A DNA stretch of 5,915 nucleotides from Deltaproteobacteria bacterium (lineage in GTDB: Bacteria; Desulfobacterota; DSM-4660; Desulfatiglandales; HGW-15): the NCBI GenBank assembly GCA_016926135.1, contig JAFGPH010000269.1, positions 1-5,915 of the forward strand, read 5' to 3'. Below, one piece after another: positions 1-5,072 of this stretch. How positions within the stretch are numbered: position 1 is the stretch's first letter; every line of letters begins with the position of its first letter. Both the position numbers and the translations under genes were made by a program. Below the pieces are notes generated by a model. That model ran no database searches, was not told where the DNA came from, and saw only the letters and a list, made by a program, of their open reading frames with translations.

Positions 1-606
1 CATCGCTCCGCATTCCGCTGCGGCATGGTCCTCCTCCCGCGGCAGCCAGCGGACGGCGGCTGCGGTTGCCCCGAGCAGCAAAACCGATGCGCTTACAAAG
101 GCGAAGCGCCAGTGCAGCGGAGGATGAATCCAGCCCCCCAGGAGTCTGCCGCCGAGACCTCCGGCCACGGTCGCTGAAATATAGGACCCCATCACCACAT
201 TGAGGCGTTCGGGCGGGAGGCTTCTGGCAAGGTATGCGACCAGGCAGGTTGTGAGGGATGGGATGAAAAGCCCTTGAATGAATCGAACCCCGATCAGGGC
301 CTCGAGGCTGGGGATTGCGGCACAAAGCAAACCGCAGGCCGCGACTACGGACCCTCCGATCAGAATGATGGGCCTTATGGGATGGCGGTCGGCCAGCATG
401 CCGAAAGGCAGGTTGGCCAGGGCGATCCCAAGAATGACTGCGGAGATCGTGAAAGAGGTACGGGTTTCATCGGCAGCGAATTCCGCACGAAGAACGGGAA
501 GCACGGGCTGGGTGATGTAAATGGTGCTGAAGGCGGCGCACACCAGGAAGAAGACCAGGAACTGCAGTCCGAAACTCGATCCTTCTTTAAACAATCTCGC
601 TCCCAT
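1..606 (-). CDS. MFS transporter, N-terminal half (cut by left window edge)
   Basis: Reading leftwards from ATG at 606, the frame stays open for 202 codons to the window edge, so about half of a typical 390-400 residue major facilitator is present. Hydrophobic stretches at about residues 13-35, 52-72, 79-98, 102-126, 138-160 and 167-187 fit TM1-TM6. The loop between TM2 and TM3 carries the MFS signature A in the form GMLADRHPIRP (residues 69-79), with G69, D73 and R74 kept. TM5 has the glycine-rich GGLGGRLLGGW (149-159) expected of motif C of antiporter-type members. The protein should sit in the inner membrane and move a small solute by proton coupling; the substrate cannot be read from the sequence. 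Overall style resembles the YnfM/AraJ-like efflux group. No good Shine-Dalgarno precedes the ATG, and an in-frame stop lies about 50 bases upstream, so the start is probable rather than certain. An amidohydrolase relic and a good promoter lie upstream on the same strand. Confidence 0.9.
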   Translation of the reverse strand, partial: MGARLFKEGSSFGLQFLVFFLVCAAFSTIYITQPVLPVLRAEFAADETRTSFTISAVILGIALANLPFGMLADRHPIRPIILIGGSVVAACGLLCAAIPSLEALIGVRFIQGLFIPSLTTCLVAYLARSLPPERLNVVMGSYISATVAGGLGGRLLGGWIHPPLHWRFAFVSASVLLLGATAAAVRWLPREEDHAAAECGAM

Positions 607-640
607 GTTCGGATCCGGCCCCGCTCTTCGTGCATGGCCG

Positions 641-822
641 TTACAGTTTCAACCGGCGCTCGGCGTCCAGGTGATCGATTTTCTCTTTGTCCATCCCGCT
701 CATGGGCTTTCTTTCGATCAGTTCCACCGCCTGCCCGGAACTCATCGAGGGGTAGTCGGCTGCAAAAAAGATCCGGTCGCCTCCATGTCGCGCAGGGAAA
801 CAGACACCCCGAGACCTTGCAT
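641..822 (-). pseudogene. Relic C-terminus of an ACMSD-like amidohydrolase/decarboxylase
   Basis: A 47-codon reading frame ending in TAA at 641-643 encodes the C-terminal end of an amidohydrolase-2 (ACMSD/gamma-resorcylate decarboxylase type) protein. It has GGDRIFFAADYP (matching the family's G-A-D-R-I-L-F-x-x-D-Y-P, including the metal-barrel Asp), then an A-V-E-L-I helix, DKEKIDH and a terminal AERRLKL. Intact members have about 280-350 residues. Upstream, the frame breaks at about 784/785: the preceding residues SLRDM are read in a neighbouring frame, and adding one G after ATG would give a smooth LRDMGGDRI, so a single-base deletion is the simplest explanation. Beyond 822 I find no further family sequence, and stops interrupt both frames, so most of the gene is gone. 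The remnant lies 34 bases upstream of the transporter gene, on the same strand, which suggests they once formed an operon. Family recognition is from memory of the motif. Confidence 0.75.
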
Positions 823-885
823 GGTCTTTTACAAAGATTCATGGAACATGGCGCGATCTTGACGGAATTTGCTGCGGATGGGCGG

Positions 886-915
886 AGTATAGGGGAATCG
901 GCCTCTGATGGTCAA
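886..915 (-). promoter_or_regulatory. Sigma-70 promoter reading into the relic and the MFS gene
   Basis: On the minus strand TTGACC (910-915) and TATACT (886-891) are separated by 18 bases, each hexamer matching the sigma-70 consensus at five of six positions. Transcription would start near 880 and pass through the decarboxylase relic before reaching the transporter start at 606. Nothing else coding lies between, so this is probably the promoter of the lost operon's first gene, still in place. Confidence 0.6.
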
Positions 916-931
916 GGGTGTAATCAGGCAG

Positions 932-948
932 ATGGAAGGATCTTCCAT
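932..948. repeat. 17-base perfect dyad, possible operator
   Basis: ATGGAAG and CTTCCAT form a perfect 7-base inverted repeat around a 3-base centre (GAT). It sits between the minus-strand -35 box (910-915) and the rightward gene at 978, so a dimeric regulator bound here could act on either or both divergent genes. The regulatory role is inferred from position and symmetry only. Confidence 0.4.
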
Positions 949-977
949 TCTCACCCCGTTTTTGATAAAAAAAACAC

Positions 978-1493
978 ATGACACAGAAAATCCACCAGAT
1001 GCAGTTAGCCTTCGTGCCCCTTGAGGATCGTCTGCTGTTCCGCGTGCGCACCACGGATCAGAATGAGCTGAGGTTCTGGCTCACACGGCGTTATGTCAAG
1101 CTGCTCTGGCAGGTGCTCCGTCAGATGCTGGGCGAAACGCAGGCCGGACCGGCCGCGGATCCGCGGGCCAAGGAGGCCATGCTGTCTTTTCAGCACGAAG
1201 AAGCCCTGACGAAAATGGATTTTGCCACGCCCTACAAGGAAGGCTCTGAAGTCCGCCGACCCCTGGGCGACAAACCGGTGCTGGTTTCCAGAATCCAGGT
1301 GAAAGCAGGGCCGGGGAACACCCGGGTGCTTTGCATGCATCCGGAGCAGGGGCAGGGGGTTGAGATCGTGCTCGACTCCGTCTGGCTCCACTCCTTGTGC
1401 AAAATCCTCGTCGGAGCGGTGAAGAAGTCCGACTGGGACCTGGAAATCAGGATTGCCGAACCCGGCACGCCTGTCAGCACCCTGGCGCATTGA
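978..1493 (+). CDS. Conserved protein of unknown function, 171 residues
   Basis: I do not recognise a characterised family, though it resembles soluble conserved hypothetical proteins I recall from proteobacteria. There is no signal peptide and no membrane segment. The N-terminal part (about 1-50) has a strand-like region followed by a basic, aromatic segment FWLTRRYVKLLWQVL (33-47). The middle holds FQHEEAL (71-77). The C-terminal part holds the likely conserved block MHPEQGQGVEIVLD (120-133) followed by LHSLCKILVGAVKKSDWDL (137-155). An in-frame TAA at 966-968 makes ATG 978 the first possible start; there is no clear Shine-Dalgarno, only an A-rich run, and the ATG at 999 is an alternative. 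It stands alone: the transporter region diverges from it and the stress protein gene converges on it 99 bases downstream. Coding character is good over the full length and the opposite frame (1005-1562, minus) looks like a shadow. Function unknown. Confidence 0.75.
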   Translation: MTQKIHQMQLAFVPLEDRLLFRVRTTDQNELRFWLTRRYVKLLWQVLRQMLGETQAGPAADPRAKEAMLSFQHEEALTKMDFATPYKEGSEVRRPLGDKPVLVSRIQVKAGPGNTRVLCMHPEQGQGVEIVLDSVWLHSLCKILVGAVKKSDWDLEIRIAEPGTPVSTLAH

Positions 1494-1592
1494 GGGGGTT
1501 TTCATGGCAAGGGACATGTTATGCTGGAACAGGCCCTTCGATGCGGGAACGGCAGGTTTCATGCCATACGAATGTGCGAGCGGGAATCGCGA

Positions 1593-2030
1593 TCAGACGG
1601 GAATGGTCAGCACCGGTACGGCGGCGAACTTGACGACCCGCTCCGCCACGCTTCCGAAATTGAAATGGCTTTCATTCCCCCGGCTGGCCAGGATCACGAG
1701 ATCCACTTTTTCGTCGTTGATCGTTTTGAGGATCTCCGCGGCCGGGTCTCCGACGCCGATGTGCCGGAAGAAGAGCGGGCAGGCGTTCAGGAACTTCTGG
1801 CACACTTCGTCCAGCCTTTTCTCGGCGGTCTGTTTCTCCCACGCGCGCATCCGTTCGTAGTCCTTGGGGTCGTATTCCCCGTAATGAACGCCGATGGCGG
1901 GATAGTCCTTGAGCACGTAGAGAATGTGGATTTCCGCCTGGTACTGCTGGGCGAGGGAGGTGACGTAATCAAGGGCTTTGGCCGCGTTTTCCGAGAAGTC
2001 GGTGGGCCAGAGGATCTTTTCGATCTTCAT
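1593..2030 (-). CDS. Universal stress protein, UspA family
   Basis: This 145-residue protein is a single UspA domain of usual length. It shows the N-terminal strand MKIEKILWPTDFS (1-13), helix SENAAKALDYVTSLAQQY (13-30), strand AEIHILYVL (32-40), the family's VGDPAAEIL (93-101), the strand VDLVILASRG (109-118), and the C-terminal GSVAERVV...VPVLTIPV (126-145). Usp proteins are cytoplasmic, dimeric, stress- or starvation-induced, and often bind ATP. The usual ATP motif is G-x2-G-x9-G-S/T. Here the first Gly is Ala115 and only seven residues separate G118 from G126-S127, so nucleotide binding is doubtful. I chose ATG 2030 because AAGGAGA lies 7 bases upstream (2038-2044) and the Usp fold starts exactly there; a frame open to 2420 gives a 130-residue low-complexity extension that is not credible. 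It converges on the unknown gene and diverges from the DUF4126 gene. Confidence 0.93.
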   Translation of the reverse strand: MKIEKILWPTDFSENAAKALDYVTSLAQQYQAEIHILYVLKDYPAIGVHYGEYDPKDYERMRAWEKQTAEKRLDEVCQKFLNACPLFFRHIGVGDPAAEILKTINDEKVDLVILASRGNESHFNFGSVAERVVKFAAVPVLTIPV

Positions 2031-2082
2031 TGGGGGGTCTCCTTTTGTCCAAGGGTTGCAGAAACTGAAATCAGACCCATCC

Positions 2083-2111
2083 AGTATTGCAGGCTTTTCC
2101 CAATTATGCAA
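2083..2111 (-). promoter_or_regulatory. Possible promoter of the universal stress protein gene
   Basis: On the minus strand TTGCAT (2106-2111) and AATACT (2083-2088) are 17 bases apart. The -35 match is weak (three of six) and the -10 match moderate (four of six). Position fits: transcription would start near 2076, about 45 bases before the start codon. A promoter for another sigma factor is equally possible. Confidence 0.3.
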
Positions 2112-2228
2112 GGAGGATGCCTTCTCCAGGCCTGAGGGCCCTCGGTCTCGGTCCAGGCGCTCGGGCACGCCTGTCAAAGGGAGAGGAGGTGCTGGGGTAG
2201 TCTCCGTTCTGGGGAAGATTGCCGGATC

Positions 2229-2263
2229 CGTCATCCCGGACTCGTTCCAGGACCGGCATGACG
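2229..2263. repeat. Inverted repeat of the GTCAT...ATGAC type
   Basis: CGTCATCCCGG (2229-2239) and CCGGCATGACG (2253-2263) form an 11-base stem with a single mismatch around a 13-base loop. Short hairpins starting GTCATTCCCG or GTCATCCCGG are common dispersed intergenic repeats in many proteobacteria, which is why I suspect a repeat family rather than a terminator: no T-run follows on either strand. Confidence 0.5.
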
Positions 2264-2274
2264 ATACTGTTATG

Positions 2275-2297
2275 AGACGGTTGATAACAGACCGTCT
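2275..2297. repeat. 7-base perfect inverted repeat, hairpin or operator
   Basis: AGACGGT (2275-2281) and ACCGTCT (2291-2297) are perfect inverted copies separated by 9 bases. It lies 11 bases to the right of the preceding hairpin and no T-run follows directly. It could be a protein-binding dyad for either divergent gene or part of a composite repeat with its neighbour. Confidence 0.4.
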
Positions 2298-2352
2298 TCG
2301 TTTCCTGAAGCAGGATTTCGCCCTGAAATTGCTGGCCCGGAAGCTGGGATGA

Positions 2353-2374
2353 GGGTATGATACCCCAAAAGGGG
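2353..2374. repeat. Two abutting, mutually exclusive dyads
   Basis: GGGTAT-G-ATACCC (2353-2365) is a near-perfect palindrome and CCCC-AAAA-GGGG (2363-2374) follows, sharing three C residues, so both cannot form at once. TATGAT at 2356-2361 matches the -10 consensus at five of six positions in the direction of the DUF4126 gene, but I see no good -35 at the right distance. The arrangement could be an operator overlapping a weak promoter about 110 bases before the start codon. Confidence 0.35.
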
Positions 2375-2476
2375 AGCCTCGAGGAGGTGGCTGCTGAGCG
2401 CCGTTGTAAGGGAGAAACAAGCGGACCGCAGGGATTCAGGGGGCCACTCTTTACCTTCACCGGGGACGGATCTGAG

Positions 2477-3085
2477 ATGGATTGGGAAACCTTCATTGGA
2501 ATAGCTGTCGGCATCGGGTTGAGCGCAGCATGCGGTTTCAGGGTTTTTGTGCCCCTGCTCGCGATGAATCTGGCATCACTGGGCGGACAGCTTCATTTGT
2601 CCGCCGGCTTTGAGTGGATCGGGAGTCCCTATGCAACGGCGGCATTCGGCACGGCCACGATTGTTGAAGTCCTCGGTTATTACATCCCGTGGGTGGATCA
2701 TGCCCTGGATGTTGCGGCAACCCCCGCAGCCGTCATTGCAGGGACGGTTGCCACGGCCTCGATGGTGACGGAACTGGCGCCGTTTTTGAAATGGACCCTG
2801 GCCCTCATCGCCGGCGGCGGCATAGCGGGACTGGTGCAGGGTGCGACCGTTGCGCTCCGCGCAAAATCGGCTTTTTTGACGGCAGGGATGGGAAATCCCC
2901 TGGTTTCCAGCCTGGAGCTGGTCGGAGCCATCCTCATGGTGCTGCTCGCCCTCCTCGTGCCGATCCTCGCCCTCGCGCTCATCGTTCTGTTTTTCTTTTT
3001 TGCCGTCCGCAAGGCGGGTCGGATCGTATTCGGGAAAAGGCCATCGCTGCACTATGAGGTGGGTGGAGGGCTTCGAAAAATCTGA
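2477..3085 (+). CDS. DUF4126 family membrane protein
   Basis: A 202-residue integral membrane protein. The N-terminus (5-35) contains GIAVGIGLSAACGFRVFVP, the hallmark of DUF4126 proteins, followed by FEWIGSPYATAAFGTATIVE (45-64), GYYIPWVDHALD (67-78) and the Ala/Thr-rich TPAAVIAGTVATASM (82-96), all in the order I know for this family. Predicted membrane segments are about 5-30, 54-70, 79-98, 104-128 and 147-177, and the last ends in a basic cytoplasmic tail. Length is normal for the family. Its biochemical function is unknown; I offer none. The start at ATG 2477 is chosen because the conserved domain begins there. The 40 codons before it in the same frame are not family-like. The Shine-Dalgarno is weak (GGGGACGG upstream). 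The GlsB-type gene starts 22 bases downstream and is probably cotranscribed. Confidence 0.88.
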   Translation: MDWETFIGIAVGIGLSAACGFRVFVPLLAMNLASLGGQLHLSAGFEWIGSPYATAAFGTATIVEVLGYYIPWVDHALDVAATPAAVIAGTVATASMVTELAPFLKWTLALIAGGGIAGLVQGATVALRAKSAFLTAGMGNPLVSSLELVGAILMVLLALLVPILALALIVLFFFFAVRKAGRIVFGKRPSLHYEVGGGLRKI

Positions 3086-3107
3086 TCGTTACCCAAAGAG
3101 GTGTGCC

Positions 3108-3362
3108 ATGGGCGTCATCTGGACTATCGTGTTGGGTTTTGTCATCGGCCTCATCGCCAAACTGATCTATCCGGGCAGGCAAAACATGGGTTTCATCATG
3201 ACCATCTTGCTGGGTATCGCAGGATCCTTCCTGGCAGGGGTGATAGGGCAGTTCATCGGTTGGTACAAGGCCGGGCAAGGGGCGGGCTTTATCGCCTCGG
3301 TCGTTGTCGCAATTCTCCTTCTGGCGATTTACGGCAAGATCAAAAGCAGGACACCCTCGTAG
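3108..3362 (+). CDS. GlsB/YeaQ/YmgE family stress membrane protein
   Basis: An 84-residue, very hydrophobic protein of the Transgly_assoc family (PF04226), of normal length. Three membrane segments are visible at about 1-20, 27-50 and 57-76. The family marks are the N-terminal GFVIGLIAKLIYPGRQ (10-25), then MGFIMTILLGIAGSFLAGVIG (27-47), and a third helix ending in YGKIKSR (75-81). Members such as YmgE and YeaQ in Enterobacteria are small inner-membrane proteins linked to stress responses, with no settled molecular role. ATG 3108 is set by GAGGTG at 3098-3103 four bases before it, and by the family's usual N-terminus. It is probably the second gene of a unit with the DUF4126 gene, which ends 22 bases upstream. 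It converges on the UbiD gene with 76 bases between stops and no clear terminator in either direction. Confidence 0.92.
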   Translation: MGVIWTIVLGFVIGLIAKLIYPGRQNMGFIMTILLGIAGSFLAGVIGQFIGWYKAGQGAGFIASVVVAILLLAIYGKIKSRTPS

Positions 3363-3438
3363 CCCTCAGTGGGATCATCATCTCCAGGCGGCCGGGAAGG
3401 TCGCTTTTCCTGTCCGTCAGGCTGTAGTACAGGCCGTC

Positions 3439-4878
3439 CTAGGATCCCTTCTCGAAGCCGTACTCCGACCATCTTGCCCTGACCTTTTCGAGCGTAGCCT
3501 CATCCATTTTGGTCAGAAGGGGCTTTCTATCCCAGTGGAAGGGAATGGTGGCATCCAGGATAAGCTTTGAACCAACCTCCCTGTCTTCAATATACACGGC
3601 CGGATCGAGGGGCCCCCCGCGGGTTCCGTGAAGAACATGAACGCCTCTTTTCGCCTCCAGCCGCGTGCTTATGGCCCACCATACCTTCTGCAGATCGTCT
3701 GCCGGGATGTCATCGTCGACAATGATAATGTTCTTCAACCTGTAGTGACCGCTGGTCGATCCTGCAATCGCATGGCCGACCTGTGTGGAATGACCCGGGT
3801 ACCTTTGCTTCACGGAGACCACAACGGTCAATCGGCCGCAGCCTTCAGGAAGAGAGTAGACCGATTGTATTCCCGGAATTCGCATATCCCGGAGATCGGA
3901 CCAGATGGAGGCTGAAATCTGAAGGGCTCCGAACATATGAATATCGTTGATGGGCTGACCGGTCGTGGTGATCCAGAATATCGGGTTGTTCCTGTGGAGG
4001 ATTCGTTTGACCTGAAAGACAGGTTCGAGGTATTCCTTACCGGCTTTGGCCGAATAATAGCCTGTGTATTCGCCGAAAGGGCCTTCCTGGGAATAGGTGC
4101 TGCGATCCGGGTTGATTTCACCCTCCAGGACAATTTCAGCGGTCGAGGGAATCAGAAGACCCGTGAGGTCACTCTTGAGCACTTCCACGGGCGCCCCTCG
4201 GATGGCCCCTGCAAGATCATATTCACTGACGCCCCATGGCGCTGTGCTGCTCGAAAGGATGAAGAGGATAGGCGCCTCGCCGATCACTGCAGCGGCAGGC
4301 ATGGGTTTGCCGAGTTCCCTGTATCGATCCAGCATGAGGTCCGCATGCTTGCCGTGATGGATCTGCATGGCGCAGCGGTTCTTGTCGGTGAGTTGCATCC
4401 GGTACGTCCCCAGGTTCGTCCACCCGGCATCCGGGTCCTGGGTCACGACGGTTACCGCGGTTCCTATATAACGCCCGCCGTCCAGGGGCGCAAACTTCGG
4501 TACGGGGAGAGAGAACAGATCAACCTTATCCCCCTCGATCACATTCTCCGTCACGGGTCCGTCCGCGACGGTGACGCACGGTGTGTGTTTCTTGGAGGTC
4601 AGATTCACCCATTCCCTTGCCTGCTGACATAGGCGGTAATTGTCCGGCATACCGAGGGACAGGGCCAATCTCTTCTCGGTTGTCAGGGCCGAGCCCAGAA
4701 CCGACACTCCCGCGCACCCCTTGATCTTCTCGAAGAGAAGGGCCTGGCCGCCTCCCCTTGCTTCGTTCAATTTGCAGACGTGGGAAAGCTCCAGGTCCCA
4801 GTCGACCTCCGCCTTTATCCTTTTCAGTTCACCCTTCTTTTCGCACGCCTCGATGAACCCCCTCAAGTCATTGATCAT
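3439..4878 (-). CDS. UbiD family (prFMN-dependent) decarboxylase
   Basis: A full-length 479-residue UbiD-family protein. These enzymes use prenylated FMN, made by a UbiX-type prenyltransferase, for reversible non-oxidative (de)carboxylation of aromatic or alpha,beta-unsaturated acids in the cytoplasm. Key residues are in place: TNLGTYR (154-160) supplies the metal-binding Asn155 and catalytic Arg160, IHHGKH (173-178) a metal-binding His, GVSEYD (216-221) Glu219, and SQEGPFGEYTGYY (263-275) the catalytic Glu265 and Glu270 with the spacing of Fdc1 E277/E282. The N-terminal DLRGFIEACEKKGEL and the C-terminal region with DDDIPADDLQKVWWAI are typical. The substrate is not determined by sequence; ubiquinone biosynthesis and aromatic acid decarboxylation are both possible, but no ubi or UbiX gene is nearby, so cofactor must come from elsewhere. 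Start ATG 4878 follows GGGAGG (4885-4890) by 6 bases. It is apparently monocistronic, with a 17-base dyad about 60 bases upstream. The stop is TAG. Confidence 0.95.
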   Translation of the reverse strand: MINDLRGFIEACEKKGELKRIKAEVDWDLELSHVCKLNEARGGGQALLFEKIKGCAGVSVLGSALTTEKRLALSLGMPDNYRLCQQAREWVNLTSKKHTPCVTVADGPVTENVIEGDKVDLFSLPVPKFAPLDGGRYIGTAVTVVTQDPDAGWTNLGTYRMQLTDKNRCAMQIHHGKHADLMLDRYRELGKPMPAAAVIGEAPILFILSSSTAPWGVSEYDLAGAIRGAPVEVLKSDLTGLLIPSTAEIVLEGEINPDRSTYSQEGPFGEYTGYYSAKAGKEYLEPVFQVKRILHRNNPIFWITTTGQPINDIHMFGALQISASIWSDLRDMRIPGIQSVYSLPEGCGRLTVVVSVKQRYPGHSTQVGHAIAGSTSGHYRLKNIIIVDDDIPADDLQKVWWAISTRLEAKRGVHVLHGTRGGPLDPAVYIEDREVGSKLILDATIPFHWDRKPLLTKMDEATLEKVRARWSEYGFEKGS

Positions 4879-4936
4879 ACTTCGCCTCCCTGCGCCTGTA
4901 TTGTGTTCTAAGGGCTAAAGAAACCCCATGTGAAAG

Positions 4937-4953
4937 CTGTACATTGAGTACAG
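4937..4953. promoter_or_regulatory. 17-base dyad upstream of the UbiD gene, candidate operator
   Basis: CTGTAC (4937-4942) and GTACAG (4948-4953) are perfect inverted 6-base arms around a 5-base spacer, centred about 67 bases upstream of the UbiD start. Two-fold symmetry, size and position fit a site for a dimeric regulator such as a GntR- or TetR-type repressor. No regulator gene lies in the window, and I find no convincing -10/-35 pair nearby, so the role is inferred. Confidence 0.4.
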
Positions 4954-5025
4954 GTAGATGCCACAGCCCGACCCACACCGCAAAAAAGCATTTTTGGGAA
5001 GGAGTGCCCAGGCCTAAGGGCAGAG

Positions 5026-5072
5026 GCATTCATTCGTCTCCCAGCATCTCAGGGTTTACAGGAAATGAATGC
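5026..5072. repeat. 9-base inverted repeat spanning the toxin stop codon
   Basis: GCATTCATT (5026-5034) and AATGAATGC (5064-5072) are perfect inverted copies 29 bases apart. The right arm encodes the last residues of the toxin and the left arm lies just beyond its stop, so the toxin mRNA could end in a long hairpin. No T-run follows, so it is not a standard intrinsic terminator. Confidence 0.4.

Larger units (their letters stand above)
607..977. other. Divergent spacer holding the relic, a promoter and a dyad
   Basis: There is no intact gene here. From left to right it holds the short leader of the transporter gene (607-640), the amidohydrolase relic (641-822), a minus-strand sigma-70 promoter (886-915) and a 17-base dyad (932-948). 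An A-rich stretch follows, leading to the rightward gene at 978. Open frames in this stretch (for example 375-842 on the minus strand or 521-862 on the plus strand) give low-complexity, Arg/Ser/Pro-rich translations and cross the relic out of frame, so I do not treat them as genes. Confidence 0.7.
2031..2476. other. Divergent spacer without a gene, rich in inverted repeats
   Basis: This 446-base stretch separates the leftward stress protein gene from the rightward DUF4126 gene. I find no convincing gene: the overlapping frames (1978-2352 plus, 2104-2514 minus) translate to low-complexity sequence without recognisable domains. It contains the stress protein ribosome-binding site and a weak promoter, the 10-base palindrome GAGGGCCCTC near 2137, two neighbouring hairpins (2229-2263 and 2275-2297), and two abutting dyads (2353-2374). 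Its size and repeats suggest regulatory sequence and perhaps degenerate repetitive DNA. Confidence 0.6.

Noticed and set aside
1005..1562. 185-codon minus-strand frame opposite the unknown gene at 978-1493
   Set aside because: Composition is rich in Gly, Arg and His without motif blocks, while the plus-strand frame has protein-like blocks. I keep the plus strand, with some residual doubt.
1521..2135. 204-codon plus-strand frame opposite the universal stress protein gene
   Set aside because: It is antisense to a clear Usp gene and its translation has no recognisable domain, as expected from codon bias in GC-rich coding DNA.
2031..2420. N-terminal extension of the universal stress protein to a start at 2420
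   Set aside because: The extra 130 residues are low-complexity and Ser/Pro/Arg-rich with no domain. A good Shine-Dalgarno and the beginning of the Usp fold both sit at 2030.
3423..3433. Short palindrome CTGTA-G-TACAG between the GlsB-type and UbiD genes
   Set aside because: It resembles half of the dyad upstream of UbiD, but the arms are 5 bases, there is no T-run and the position downstream of both genes argues against an operator.
3937..4632. 231-codon plus-strand frame opposite UbiD
   Set aside because: It lies wholly antisense to a well-conserved UbiD gene, with no domain of its own.
4940..4975. Sigma-54-like GG...GC promoter upstream of UbiD
   Set aside because: TGGCA occurs on the minus strand, but the invariant GC at the correct 10-base spacing is absent.
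5005..5022. TGCCC...GGGCA hairpin downstream of the toxin gene
   Set aside because: The stem is only 5 bases with an 8-base loop, and the nearest T-run on the minus strand is about 20 bases away, so I do not call it a terminator.
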